Shown: in pieces, positions 22,191-33,955 of the stretch
How the letters are laid out: each line of letters starts with the position of its first letter
Numbering within the stretch: position 1 is the first letter of the stretch
Assembly: GCA_022702705.1 (NCBI GenBank)
Contig: CM040434.1
Coordinates: forward strand, 55,912,953 to 55,976,952
Origin: Papilionanthe hookeriana x Papilionanthe teres
Taxonomy: Eukaryota > Streptophyta > Magnoliopsida > Asparagales > Orchidaceae
Direction: 5' to 3'
Length of the DNA stretch: 64,000 nucleotides
Notes under the pieces: generated by a model
Seen by the model: only the letters and a program-made list of their open reading frames with translations
Told to the model about the DNA's origin: nothing
Database searches by the model: none
Position numbers and translations under genes: made by a program

Positions 22191-24397
22191 AATAAAATCA
22201 AGTTAAAATTAAAATTAATTTAAATTAAATATATTAAATTAAAATTGAAGCTAAACCAAATCAAATTAAATTAAAGTTAAATTAAATTGAATTAAAAAGT
22301 AACATAACCTAAGACATGAAGAAATTAAATATAAAGCAACTTGAACACTATTCCAAATTTAAACCCGATAGCTGAAATTAAACTAAATCACAAAACCATT
22401 TGAACACCAATTGCCCTCGAAAGCTTTGGTTATCATAACTCCTAAACGAACGTTAAATGAAATGTTACTTCACCTATAGGACATTCGAACGTCCTGAGTT
22501 CAGCTGAGCAAGATAACAAAACTTGAATTCCCGGACGATTAATTCATTTGTATGATTAAATTCATTTGGACTTAAAACAATTCTAGCAATATTGAAAATA
22601 TGTTTAAGATTCTTCTTAAGCACTTCCTCAATATGATAGGATGTTCATAAGAACAACTGAATTTAATTGTTCTTTGATGAAGAAAACCGTCCTCAAACCA
22701 AAACACATGAACCTAGACGTCATAGGAAATGACTAGCTATAGGATTAGGAACTTGGTAGAAAACCATAACCCTTCCCTTAGATTTACCTAGGAACTTGCT
22801 TAAATATTCTAAACTGTGTTTTAAGTGCAGCTTGGGATGACGGGAAGACCCTCCAGGTACACTTTTATTTTATTGCAATTTACCTTATTGCAATTTATTT
22901 AATCGCATCGCACTTACTTTTCTTGCATGATAAACAACTGTTGCATGAAAACCCACACCTTTAGGATAGTCCCTAAAGCTGAAACCAAAACTAAATTAAA
23001 AGTCATTGCAAGATAAAATTCACCGCCACAACATCTCAAAATATAAAACAACTCAAAATTTAATCACAAAGAGAACACAAAGCTAGCAATTACAACTAAA
23101 TTAAAACGTCTTGTTGGATGATCGGGAATACCTCGGATGATGTAACCTACGTGTTGCTAACGGGATTTCCACGGTCTAAATGAAAGTGTGGAACTCATTT
23201 AGTTGAGTTTAGCAAATTCATACGGACCTGAGTGAATCAGATAAAAATAACGATGCGGAAGAATGGAACCGTGGGATCTTAACCGGTGTTGTTATAATCA
23301 ACTTTAAGATTTGTTTTAATTAAAAGATAAAAAACACTTGGAAATTAAGATTTTCTCTAAACGAAAACACTTTTCTCATCTCACGATTTATGACTTCTAT
23401 AACTAAACCTCTCGCAACAACAAGGAGCTCGGAGCATGGTGGGCGGCACGACCATCGTCATCGGTAAAACACGAGTCTACTTCGAGCAAAACATTCCTAG
23501 AATTAAATAACCGAGCCATAGGACTTCGAGGTAGTTTGCACTAGTGCAACATAAATCCTCGGCCTTTTGTTAGGCATTTGCATTGCAAATTAAGCCCTAA
23601 CCGGTTTTAGGATTCGAGGTAGTCGTCCGATACGACATAAACCCTCACATCTTCGAGAGCTATTTGTATGATCATGTCATACAAATATAAGTCCTAATTA
23701 ATTAAAATTGGCAAGATCAAAACATTAAATAAATATTAAGACTTTCCTAAATTCAATCCAAACAATAGGATAGTCGGGAAATCACTGAAGTTCACTTCGG
23801 GTCTGTGACTTCTCCTACTTTTCTTCCTTTGAATTCCCAAAACAAAATGTTCCAAATTTGATCCATTCCCTATTGAAATTCCAAAATTCAATCCCTTGAA
23901 AACTTAAACTTTGAGATTCTTGAGAGCATAATTATTGATTATTATCGAGAGTTTTCTTAGGTGATCCCCGTCACTTAAGATGTAATTAACTATAGGGGCT
24001 TGCCCTTATAAGGAATTTTAAGAACCCAGGTAATATAAACCCTGTTTAATGCTTTCATATTAAGCAGGGGAATTTGTCGGCTTATAAAATTGGTTCGCAG
24101 ACCAAATGGATGTCACAAATCTTCTAGTTTATTTAATCGAGCCCCATCACCAAACAGTGTGTCTATTCTTCGAGATAGATACACGGTTTGTGATGCGGTG
24201 CTCGTTTATATAAACTATTCGAGATGTGAGATCGGTTTGATTTCATATCTTAAAATTTTCAAATTTAAAATTATTTTCAAAATAAAATACTACTTTTCAA
24301 ATTATTTATTTAAATTAAATTAAAAATTTTCCGACAATTTCTGTTAGGCGACCCCCTTTTCAAAATAAAATACACCAACCTAAAAATAATGCCGACA

Positions 24398-26215
24398 GAA
24401 AGTCTCATCAGAAAACTCGAGTCAGAAGAAAGTGCTACTGCAATAAAGGGGACTCCCGGAAAGGAAGTTCAACAGCCGTCACGAGACAACTGTGAAACTG
24501 CACGAAAAAGATAATTAGAGGACGCTATGGAAAAGCAAAGAACCGACATTCAACGATTAGCAAGAGAAAGAGAAGAAAAACTTGGAGATGAAGTTGACTC
24601 GTCGGAGTTCATGGCTGAAGAATATGTGGAGATCAACATGGTCGAGACACGAGCATCGTCAGCTTCGCAAGGTGCCCCAGCAGTTGCGGAAAGAGATGAA
24701 CCGGAAGCATTAAGAGCACAAATTCGAGAAAAAGATGATACAATCTCTCAAATGGAAAAAAGGATGGAAGATATGGTTGTAGCTCTAGCCACTCTTCAGA
24801 GTCAGGTTCAACCCCAAAGAGAAACACCTCCAGAAGTTATTCATATTACAGAAGGAGGAAAAGAGATTACATCCGTTAACGGAGACGATCAGCCAAAGAA
24901 GGATTCTACTCAGAACATGATTCCAGAGAAGGACATCGAGAACATGGTGGAACGAGCGGAGTGCGAGAAGCCTTAGCACACTCTAAGAGCGGAGCATCTA
25001 TTCGGACAGGTAGACCTTACCCGAAGAATTCGATGCGGTACAATACCCAAAGGCTTCGTACCACCTCTCGTTCAAGACTTTTGATGGTACGGAAATCCAC
25101 GACAGCATGTTGCACATTTTCGTGCTAGTTGTTGTAACTCCAGTGGAAGTGACGCTTTGCTCTTCCGACAGTTCGTCAGCAGCCTGTCAGGAATCGCCTT
25201 CGATTGGTATGCAGAGTTACCAAACGGTTCGGTAAAGACATTTACAGAATTGAAAAATCTCTTCGTGAAACGGTTTGCCGGAGCTCAGCACCATATCACC
25301 ATCGGTGACTTAGTGGTGGAGAAACAGAAACCGAACGAGACTTTAGTGGATTACATACTTCGATGAAAAAATCTAAGCATGAAGTGTGAGCCACAGCTAT
25401 AAGAACAACATGCAGTCGGTATCCTGCTTAAAAGCATTCACAACCCGATAGCACTTCTCCTTAAGGGATTCACAATTAAGACTTTCGAGAAGTTGTTAAG
25501 CAAGGCCGGGAGCTTACAAGAGGAAGCGAAACAATTAAGTTTCGTCGATAAAACGGACAAATAGAAGCCTACGAAGACATTCGAAAAGAAGTCCGAGATC
25601 GTCGCGGCAGTTGATAAGGGCAAACAGCCGATGCAAATACAGCCAGAGCAATCGCAGTCCAGCTATCAACAACCTCAACAGAACTACCAACAACCTCAAC
25701 CTGGTTATCAACCAACTCAACAATATGAGCAACCGCCTTACCCACAGCGCACGTTAAAGGAGCTCATAAATAGAGAATATCCATTCAAGAACGAGGCAGT
25801 GCCAAAGATGTTCCGCAGTTTGATGAAAACTACAGATTTTCGACTGCCAGAACCTAAGAAGCCGGAGGAAGTCAACAAGAAAGACCATCCCAACTACTGC
25901 CCTTGCCATCAGATGCTTGGACATAAGATAGAGGACTGCATCACCTTTAAAAGTTGGCTTGACAACAATCTCTGAAGAGGGAACATAACGATCCCAAAGG
26001 AATACATGAAAGAACCCCAGAAAGAAGGTTCTGTCAATGTTATTTCGATGGATCCCATTGTTCCGATAGACCCTTACACGACCGATGATGAATGGAGTAC
26101 CGCTTGGACGAAGTCATCAAAGAAAATTTTGGATCGCATCCAAACCGCTTCAGCACATGCTTCAACTCAGAGTTTGAAACCTGTCGAGCCGGTGCTTATC
26201 GCTTGCAATTGAAGA
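24398..26215 (+). pseudogene. gag: gag of element 2, 5' truncated by nested insertion
   Basis: It begins at the base equivalent to about 4834 of element 1. Open pieces are 24527-24976, 25157-25366, 25631-25975 and 26006-26212. An E/K/R-rich coiled-coil-like stretch precedes the gag core (LLFRQFVSSLSGIAFDWY at 25160, then KRFAGAQHHITIGDLVVEKQ). A Q/P/Y-rich stretch (SYQQPQQNYQQPQPGYQ) comes next, then the zinc-knuckle-like YCPCHQMLGHKIEDC at about 25895. Frame changes at 24955-24970 and 25090 again involve CAG sites (CGAGCGGAG here against CAGCAGG in element 1). Confidence 0.85.
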
Positions 26216-27560
26216 ACCGTCCCGGGAGGAAAAGATCATAGAAAAGAAGGAGATCATAGAAGAAGAGAAGACCGAGGCTCCTAAGGCTAGACTAGGAGCT
26301 GCTTATCCTAGGATGGTTGTTTCCAATTCGAGGGAAAAATTCCTCGAACCTCTGACTCTGTATGATTATTTGCTCGCTCCGGCGGGATTTTATAATGATA
26401 AGAGTTATGGCGTTGGCTACATTTTGACTGTTTCTAACGATTATGTAACTAACGACAACCAATTTAATCTGGATCCCGATTTCGATACCAATAACAATTC
26501 TCAAATCATACACGACCTCGACAATCACGATGACAAAGAAGACATTCACCAAGAAGGCTACGAAAGTTCAACAAGCAATGAGTCTATTTGTGAATTTCAA
26601 GGAACTCCAATCACAATAGAGTTAGAGCCTTCAGATTCCGAAGCAACTCCAGAAGAACCTGTCATGCCAATTCAAAAGGAAACACCTGTAAATTCCGTAC
26701 CAGACTCAGAAGAAATCACAGAAGTTAATTTAAGGAGCGGAAGGGTTCTACCTCCAAGAATGGGTCCAAAAGACAAAGGAAAGCAGGTTGTTGTTCAGGA
26801 AGAATCAACCCCGACGAGAAGAATTGCCTATTCGGGAAGAAACCGAGACACATGATAACAAAGTGGACTATAACGTGCTAGCCCATCTTAGGAAACTACC
26901 GACCAAGCCGAGCATCTACGACGCCCTCATCTTATCAAAAGAGATGAGGGAAGCTCGATCAAGGCCTTACTTGATCCGAGAGATTTGTTTAGCTCGGATG
27001 GCGGAGATTCCTTAGACGAAGTTTGCTCGTTAAAGGAACGACGAGGTGTTACCTTCACGGACGGTGATCTACTCGCTTGGGACAGTCGATCACAACCGAC
27101 CATTGTACATTTCAGTTACAATCGGAAAATTTACACTCTCCAGAGTAATGGTGGATCCAGGACCATCGATCAACATAATGAATCTTTGGACACTAGCATA
27201 CTTGGAAATTGATGCTCGCGATCTTGAAGCGGACAAGATGTTACTAAGAGGATTCAACCAGAAAGGAGAAAAAGCACTTGGATCAATAACACTGTTAATG
27301 AAGACCGGTGATTTAGCAAAGACAACCGTGAAATTCCATATAATTGATTCTGAAACATCGTTCAACGCGCTACTGGGCCGACCATGGATACATGAGAACT
27401 GGATGGTACCGTCGTCTCTACATCAATGCATAAAATACTACGAAGGAGGAGAATAGTGCATTAAATGTGATTTGCAACCTTTCTCCGTACATGAGATTGG
27501 AATCCATGAAGATGCAGCTTATTACGCAGCTCCGAAGAAGACGATCTTCTTCAGAAACAC
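26216..27560 (+). pseudogene. Acidic spacer and aspartic protease region of element 2
   Basis: 26313-26855 is an acidic spacer ending in VNLRSGRVLPPR. The protease follows in 26860-27456, with VDPGPSINIMNL (catalytic D-P-G) and FNALLGRPWIHENWMVPS. One frame change near 27000 and a stop at 27454 interrupt it. The downstream link reads FSVHEIGIHEDAAYYAAP. The Pro after the catalytic Asp is shared with element 1, so it is a family trait and not damage. Confidence 0.75.
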
Positions 27561-29900
27561 CGTGCCAAATGAAGCAAAAGAAATTCGAGATAATAAAGAA
27601 CCTGAAGTTCTAGTCCAAATGTCACTCACCACTCCCTTACGGCGAGATGGTGAAGGTTTCTCTAGAGCTTGCATCCGAGGTCGAGGCCAGGGACGAGGTT
27701 GTGGAAGAGACACTGGGACAGTTGGACAGAAAAAGCCGATGATCAACGTTGATTGGGAAAACAGCTCTGAGGAAGAAGAGGAAATCAAGAAAGAAGCAGC
27801 TACAGTAAACCCGAAGAAACCACAATTCAAGATTTCTCTCGAAGATGAAAAGAACGAAGAATACAAATCGATGTACAAGAAGATTAACCACTATGTGCAC
27901 ACAATGACCCTGACCCCGATCCAGTCTAATAAGATTGAGGGTATGGTGGTCAAAGAAGTACATAGCAGCGGTGCAAAGCCAATCAAATTTTACCGTGACA
28001 CTTCTTCTTCCAATATTGAGAATAATGTACAATTTGAAGATGTCACTTCTTCCGAATTAATGGAATTACCTTTTGAGTGGTACTCTCCCTGTGTTCAAAA
28101 TTTAATTCAACTTGGTGTCTTACCTCGCCAATGGACAAAAGGCTGAGCACAACACTTCGAAAAATTATGGAATAATGCCGGTCGGCCTCCCAATTCAAAA
28201 CATGGTCTTGGATTCGGCACAGTAAGCTCAGTTGACGATACGAAATTTTGCTTGGTTGTCACTTGCGAACCTAATGAAGACTATTTAGAAACTACAGAAG
28301 AGCTTAAAGATCTGCAAATTGGAGATGCTCCACCAGAATTTGAAGAAGAAATCAAATCCACAATAGATGAGTTAATGGAAGTTAACTTAGGTACTAGCGA
28401 AAAGCCTAGACCAACCTTTGTTAGCTCCTTACTCAATAAAGAAGATTACGAGGAAATGATCAAGCTATTAATGGAATTCAAACACTATTTTGCTTGGAGT
28501 TATGATGAAATGCCAGGATTAGCTCCAGAAGTCACAGTTCACAGGTTAGGAGTGGATCCTACTTCCGTTCCAGTCAGACAAGCTTCCAAAAGAATGCGTT
28601 TGGAAATTGAACAACAAGTAATAACTGAAGTTAAGAAGCTAATAGACACTAAATTTGTCCGTGAAGAACAATACCCTACTTGGCTAGCCAACGTGGTACC
28701 AGTCAGAAAGAAGAATAGTCAGATCAGAATCTGTGTAGATTTCAGAGACTTGAACAAAGCATGTCCGAAGGATGAATTTCCACTACCAATCCCAGAATTG
28801 ATGATCGACATCGCTTCGACACATGAAATATTCTCTTTCATGGATGGATCTTCAGGATACAACCAGATAAAGATGGCACCAGAAGACGAAAAGCTCACAG
28901 CTTTCAGAACACCGATAGGAGTATATTGCTACACAGTAATGCCATTCGGACTAAAGAACGCAGGAGCAACATACCAAAGAGCGATGACAAAGATTTTTGA
29001 TGATCTCATTCACAACCAAGTTGAGTGCTACGTGGATGATGTGGTCATCAAAAGCAAACTGAAGGAAGATCACTTATATGATTTGAGAATTGTCTTCGAG
29101 CGACTAAGGCAATGCAACCTTAAGATGAATCCCTTAAAATGCGCCTTCGGCGTCACCTCCGAGAAATTCTTAGGATTTGTTGTCCGACATCGCGGGATCG
29201 AAATCGATCCGGAAAATATTAAAGTTATCTTAGAAATGCCACATCCCAAAACCTTAAAACAACTACGATCCTTTCAAGGAAAGCTGGCATATCTTCGACG
29301 CTTTATCTCAAACTTGTTAGGTAGGTGTCAGCCCTTCTCGGCATTAGTTAAAAAGGATGCTAAATTCATTTGGGAAGAGAAATGCCAACGGGCCTTCGAG
29401 GACATCAAGCAATACTTAATGACACCTCCTGTCTTAGCAGCCCCAGTCTCAGGTAGACCGTTGATACTTTATACCGCGGCTCTAGACGACTCCCTTGGAG
29501 CCTCGCTGCCTGGGTCAATGATGAGGGGAAAGAAAATGCTCTCTACTATTTAAGCCGTCATTTGATTCCGATGGAAGTAAAGTATCCTCCAATTGAGAAG
29601 CATGGTTTGGCCCTGATCTTTGCCGCCCAAAAGCTCAGGCATTACATGCTCTCTCACAAGGTCAACCTTATTTCTAAAGTTAATCCATTGCAATATTTGA
29701 TGACCTGTCCAACACTTTCTGGCAGGCTTGCTAGGTGGTCAATGATACTATTGCAATTTGATATAACTTTCATGCCTCTTCGTGCCGTAAAGGGACAAAT
29801 CCTAGCAGATTTCCTTCCAGCACACCCTTTGCCGGCAGAATCGCCTCTCAATGACGACTTGACAGATGAACAGATAATGAACCTAAAAGACACTGATGAT
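27472..29900 (+). pseudogene. pol: Reverse transcriptase and Ty3-type RNase H of element 2 (nearly open)
   Basis: 27472-28146 is the leader to RT, with an R/G-rich patch (RGRGQGRGCGRD) and a run of E. It ends in a TGA at 28144 where element 1 reads CAA. 28252-29553 is a 433-residue open RT. Landmarks are FAWSYDEMPGL, VDFRDLNKACPKDEFPLP, GYNQIKMAPEDEKLTAFRTP, VMPFGLKNAGATYQRAM and YVDDVVIKSK (catalytic), then SFQGKLAYLRRFISN. Ty3 RNase H runs on through LILYTAALDDSLGA, with a frame change at about 29500-29560, to YPPIEKHGLALIFAAQKLRH. This is the best-preserved RT in the window and the one to use for phylogeny. Confidence 0.95.
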
Positions 29901-30605
29901 CGACGTTGGGAACTATACTTCGACGGAGCATCCTCAGCACAGAAAGACAAAGAATTGCAAATGATAGTGCCCAGTAAGGCAGAAATCAGACTAATCTTTA
30001 TAACACCGGAGCGGGGGATGTTAAGATACTCCTACCACTTAACAGAGCCGTGCACAAACAACGAGGCAGAATACGAAGCCCTCATAATAGGATTAGAACT
30101 GACCATTCAGATGGGAATAACAGACATCAACATCTATAGAGATTCTCAGTTGATCATTCAATAGGTCGCAGGACAATACAGAATCTTAAAGCCAAGACTC
30201 GAGCAACACTTTCAGTATGCCATGAGACTGTTGGAAAAAATTCCAAATGTAACAATCTACAAGATCCCCAGAAGAGAAAATACTCTCGCAGATGCGCTAG
30301 CTTGCCTTGCAAAAGAATTTGCCTGCTTACAAGATGAGTCAGTTGAAGTGTCAGTTCAGGGACAACAGGTCCTATCACAGCTCGACATGGATATGATACA
30401 GAAATCAGAAAAAGTAGAGGAATCAGTTGCAGCAGTGATAGAAAACACAGAAGATTGGTGTCAACCGCTAATAGAATACCTACAAACAGGGAAATTACCA
30501 GACGATAAGTCAATAGCACATCAAATCAAGAAAAGAACTCTGTCTTACGCATTAATCAACAATACATTATACAGAAGGTCTTTTGATCAGATGTGATTAA
30601 GATGC
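29901..30605 (+). pseudogene. Archaeal-type RNase H of element 2
   Basis: RRWELYFDGASS (first Asp), NNEAEYEALIIGLEL (Glu) and INIYRDSQLIIQ (Asp) are all present in one frame up to a TAG at 30162. Element 1 and family logic indicate CAG there, so this is a C-to-T nonsense change. The linker at 30222-30596 (IPRRENTLADALACL) leads to integrase and ends in TGA at 30594, where element 1 has TGG. Confidence 0.85.
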
Positions 30606-31710
30606 TTGAGCGGGTCTGAGGCTCGTGAAATTGTCAAAGAAGTGCATTCAGGACTTTGTGGCGCTCATCAGTCGGGTCCGAAAATGAAAATAAAAATTAA
30701 AAGACTAGGGTATTGCTGGCCCTCGATGATGGCCGATTGCATGAAGATTGCCAAAAGTTGTCACCAGTGTCAGGTGCACAGAGTGGTTCTACACCAACCT
30801 CCAAATGTGCTACATCCGACAATTGCATCGTGGCCATTTGAGTGTTGGGGCACAGATATAGTGGGTCCAATAGAACCTCCTTCTTCAAGAGGACATCGCT
30901 TCATCCTTGCAGCTACAGACTACTTTTCTAAATGGGCAGAAGCAGTTCCACTCAGAGAAGTAAAGGCACACCATGTGCTACAACTTTTCAAGAATCAAGT
31001 TGTATATCATTTTGGGGTACCGCGCAGAATCATTTCAGATAATGGGTCTGCATTCAGAAGTACAAAAATCAACAATTTTGTCAGGAGACAAGGAATCGAT
31101 TGGCGATACTCAACAATCTACTACCCAAGAGCAAACGGCTTGGCCGAGGCTTTTAATAAAACTCTCGTTCAAATTTTAAAGAAAACTTTGGATGACAACA
31201 AGAGAAATTGGCACGAGAAGTTGTTAGAAGCCATATGGGCCTATAGGACAACCTTCAGGACTCCTACTCAGTCTACACCTTACACTTTAGTGTACGGGTC
31301 CGAGGCAGTGTTACCATTGGAAGTCCAGCTTCCATCACTCAGGATTGCGAGTTGCAAATAAAATTACTACGGAAGAAAATGCCAGAATACGACTGGAAGA
31401 ACTGGAAAACCTGGAAGGGAAAAGACTTGCAGCTCAACAAAATTTGGAACTGTACCAAGCTAAGATGATCCAGGCTCATGATAAACTGGTCCGCCGAAGA
31501 ACTTTCAAAGTTGGTGACTTAGTTCTTGTTCTCAAAAGACCTATTCTTGCACATCGCAAGATAGGAGGCAAATTTGAACCAACTTGGGAAGGACCGTTTG
31601 TGGTCGAGGCAGTCTACTCAGAAGGCTCCTACCAACTTGTGAATTGCCAAGGATAAAGACAAATGCTTCCAATCAATGGACGATATTTGAAAAAGTATTA
31701 CGCAACCTGA
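30606..31710 (+). pseudogene. Integrase of element 2 (nearly open)
   Basis: The zinc-binding HHCC module is EVHSGLCGAHQ...CHQCQ at 30640-30775. The catalytic core has WGTDIVGP (first Asp), ISDNGSAF (second Asp) and ANGLAEAFNKTL (Glu). The C-part, in another frame from 31345, has FKVGDLVLVLKRPILAHRK and WEGPFVVEAVY. One frame change at about 31350 and a TAA at 31654 (GAA in element 1) break it. No chromodomain follows, in line with the Tat branch and not the chromoviruses. Confidence 0.95.
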
Positions 31711-32025
31711 TGTTTCAAAGGGTGGCCTCTAAAATAGAGTCCTATCCCTAGAAACACGGTTGAGACAATCACTTTGTGACTGGGTTCGAACCCAAAAACA
31801 TAAAAATAAATAAAAGAATGTACTAAAAATAAAATGTGTGAAATCATAATAATAAAGTTTTACCCATACATTCAAATCAAATCTTGTTCTCGATCTTTCT
31901 TCATCTTTTCCTAATTTCCTTAAAAATTAAAATAAGTGAATAAAAATCTTCGATGATAAATATTTTCTTAATGTTCTTGTTCTTAGTACAGCCCCTGATC
32001 CTTTCCTTGTCTTTTGTGCAGGGAA
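31711..32025 (+). other. Integrase-AlkB spacer of element 2, with splice-acceptor-like site
   Basis: About 310 AT-rich non-coding bases end in a pyrimidine-rich tract and AG at 32020-32021, four bases before the ATG at 32026. Position and pattern match 12400 of element 1 although the surrounding sequence differs at many bases. Confidence 0.5.
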
Positions 32026-33505
32026 ATGTCAAACGGGCGGTTGGTCTTAAACTTTAGAAATGGCGTGAGTCTCGCACTCGATGAAAAGAGGGTGAAGGAT
32101 GGAGCAGTGATAGAGATTGACTCGGACTTCACACCAGCTGGCCTACAATACGAAGAAAATGATTGGATCCCAGTTGATCGAGAAGAACTTCACAGCCAAA
32201 CAGTGATGAAAGTGGGTGGCCCGAGCCACCAATCCAACAACAAGAAAAGAAAAACAAACGCCGTAGAAGATAAGAAAATTATGTCCATGGTTGCTACGGC
32301 AGAAGGTGGGCTTGTCAGTGCCGCGCCCACAGAAATTCAAGGAGTGAGAAGAGCTACTCTCACTGCTACCCAGCGATGAAATAAGAATCGTCGTATTCGC
32401 AAGATGTTGACCGAGTTAGCGAGAAGATCAACATGGACGGACAATGGAGTGCCGTTAGTGCAAACACTCCAAGGAGACCGGTTCGACAGGAACCAGAAAG
32501 AAGAAAGCCAACTCCCAAAAGGTTGGGACAGATGAAAGAAATACCAGGAAGAACAGAAATGGAGTCGGTGCCTCAACGCCGAGCAGATGTACCAGACCCG
32601 GAGAGTCTTGTTGCGAAAGCAATCCCGGAGGATGTCCCTACGGAGACTATCCCCGAGGAGCCGAGACATGGAGGAGAGCGTGCTGGGGTTGAACCATACA
32701 TCCCACAGTACGTTACCAGACACCGAGGACTTCAGATAATTCCAGAATATGAGCTGGAGAAAATGCAGCTAGTTGAAAAGAAGACCTTTGAATACTTTGA
32801 AAGGATTGGAGGCAGAAGAATCAACATCCTGGAAGGCCTCGAGCTACATACAGACGTATTCTCAGAATATGAACAACAACAGATTGTGGATGGCATTCTA
32901 GAACATCAGAAGATGGGTTGAGTAGGCCGTCTGAGAGAAAAGACTTATTCAGAACACCGGAAGTGGATGCCAGGGAAAGGAAGAGTCACAATACAATGCG
33001 GATGTTGCTATAACTTCGCAGAAGACAGAAAAGGGAATCCACCAGGAATACTCCGTCACGAGTGAGGTGGATCCCATGCCAAGAATAATTAAAAGAATGG
33101 TGAAAAGAATGATAACGTGGAGGGTACCGACGAGCAGATCGTATACCCAACGGTTGCATCATCAACATCTATCGAAGGGCGACCGCATACCTCCACACAT
33201 AGACCACCACGACTTTGTCGGACCTTTCCGCACGGTTTCGTTCGTCAACCAGGTGCAATATCATGTTCGGATCCGACCTCCGGATAGCGAGGCCCGGGCA
33301 AGTTCGAGGGCCGGTGGAGATACCACTTCCGGTAGGTTCCGTCATGATACTACAAGGAAATGGAGCGGATATCGCAAAACATTGCATACCAGGAGTATCA
33401 GCGGAGCAGATCTCTGTCACCTTTAGAAGAATGGACGCCAGAAAGGCACCATACCATTTCCAACTAGATCCAGAATTGGAGAGTCTCCGGCCATACGAGC
33501 TGTGA
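32026..33505 (+). pseudogene. AlkB-like (ALKBH9/10-type) gene of element 2
   Basis: The N-terminal domain MSNGRLVLNFRNGVSLALDE is open to about 32379, followed by a K/R-rich stretch and a linker. The AlkB part starts at about 32780 with KKTFEYFERIGGRRINILEG and LELHTDVFSEYEQQQIVDG. A TGA at 32919 replaces CGA of element 1. Then come KWMPGKGRVTIQCGCCYNFA and GNPPGILRHE at 32955-33060, clearly AlkB-family. HIDHHDF, with the iron His and Asp, is at 33200; then IPLPVGSVMILQGNGADIAK, HCIP and ISVTFRRMD follow, and the gene ends RPYEL with a stop at 33503. If restored it would be about 490 residues. The frame change at 33125-33135 lies at CTG/CAG sites. The first Arg of the R-x5-R-type motif is Gln. 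Confidence 0.85.
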
Positions 33506-33955
33506 GTTACATGGGAGATATCACACCTCCAAAGCACATCCATGCGGTATTCCTGCCAAGGGTGGCTTGGAAGGTGATGTTATTGACCATGTAGCTTACT
33601 ATTCAAACATGGATTTAACAGATACTTTTCGACGGATCAACGAGAATCATACATAGTCCGTTTTGAGTCATGGATTGTATGAAGAATATTTCAGATCGAG
33701 TTGTATGATGTATCTTCAACAAGATTGGAATGAAAGTGACCATGTCACATTTTGCCTTCACCTCTTTTGTGTAAATTAACTGAGAAACGCCATTAAAGTT
33801 AAATGAACTTCGAACAAAGAACAGAAAAGGAAAGGAAACAAAATAAGAACTCTCTTTCATAAAAATCCAAACATTAAAAAGAAAGAGAGTTTGGAATTCC
33901 CCCTAAAAGCCAAAGTTTGGAATTCCCCCTAAATGCCGAGATTATGAACCTGGAT
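33506..33955 (+). other. 3' UTR remnant and deletion junction of element 2
   Basis: 33506-33870 matches the start of the 3' UTR of element 1. At 33889-33935 two copies of GTTTGGAATTCCCCCTAAA lie in tandem, resembling GTTTGGAATTCCC at 33997 inside the LTR. The tandem arrays and about 2.2 kb of U3 that element 1 has between these points are missing. Confidence 0.7.

Larger units (their letters stand above)
1..24397 (+). mobile_element. Element 1: giant Tat/Ogre-like Ty3/gypsy LTR retrotransposon (5' LTR cut by window edge)
   Basis: The order is LTR (end only), tRNA-Arg primer site, ORF1-like region, gag, protease, RT-RNase H, second RNase H, integrase, AlkB-like gene, repeat-rich 3' UTR, LTR. 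Dual RNase H, a tRNA-Arg primer site, very long LTRs and a tandem-repeat 3' UTR are known marks of the Tat/Ogre branch. The internal part is about 13.7 kb and one full LTR is 7.38 kb, so the whole element should be about 28.5 kb, with about 4.1 kb lying left of base 1. By eye the two LTRs differ at roughly a dozen sites in the first 600 bases shared, so the insertion is fairly young. The last LTR base abuts the gag of element 2, which indicates a nested insertion. Confidence 0.85.
17020..24397 (+). repeat. Complete 3' LTR of element 1 (7.38 kb)
   Basis: It starts TGTTGACCTCATTTTTG and ends TGCCGACA, a canonical TG...CA pair. The left end is fixed by a diverged relative at 62195 whose similarity begins at the same TGTTGACC; the right end by the 1-3298 copy and the copy ending at 39051. 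A TATA-like TATTTAAA at 19373 is kept in the LTR closing element 2 (34116), so U3 is about 2.4 kb and R/U5 about 5 kb. Short frames inside, including those of the GC-richer part at 19080-20160, have no recognisable product. Confidence 0.8.
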
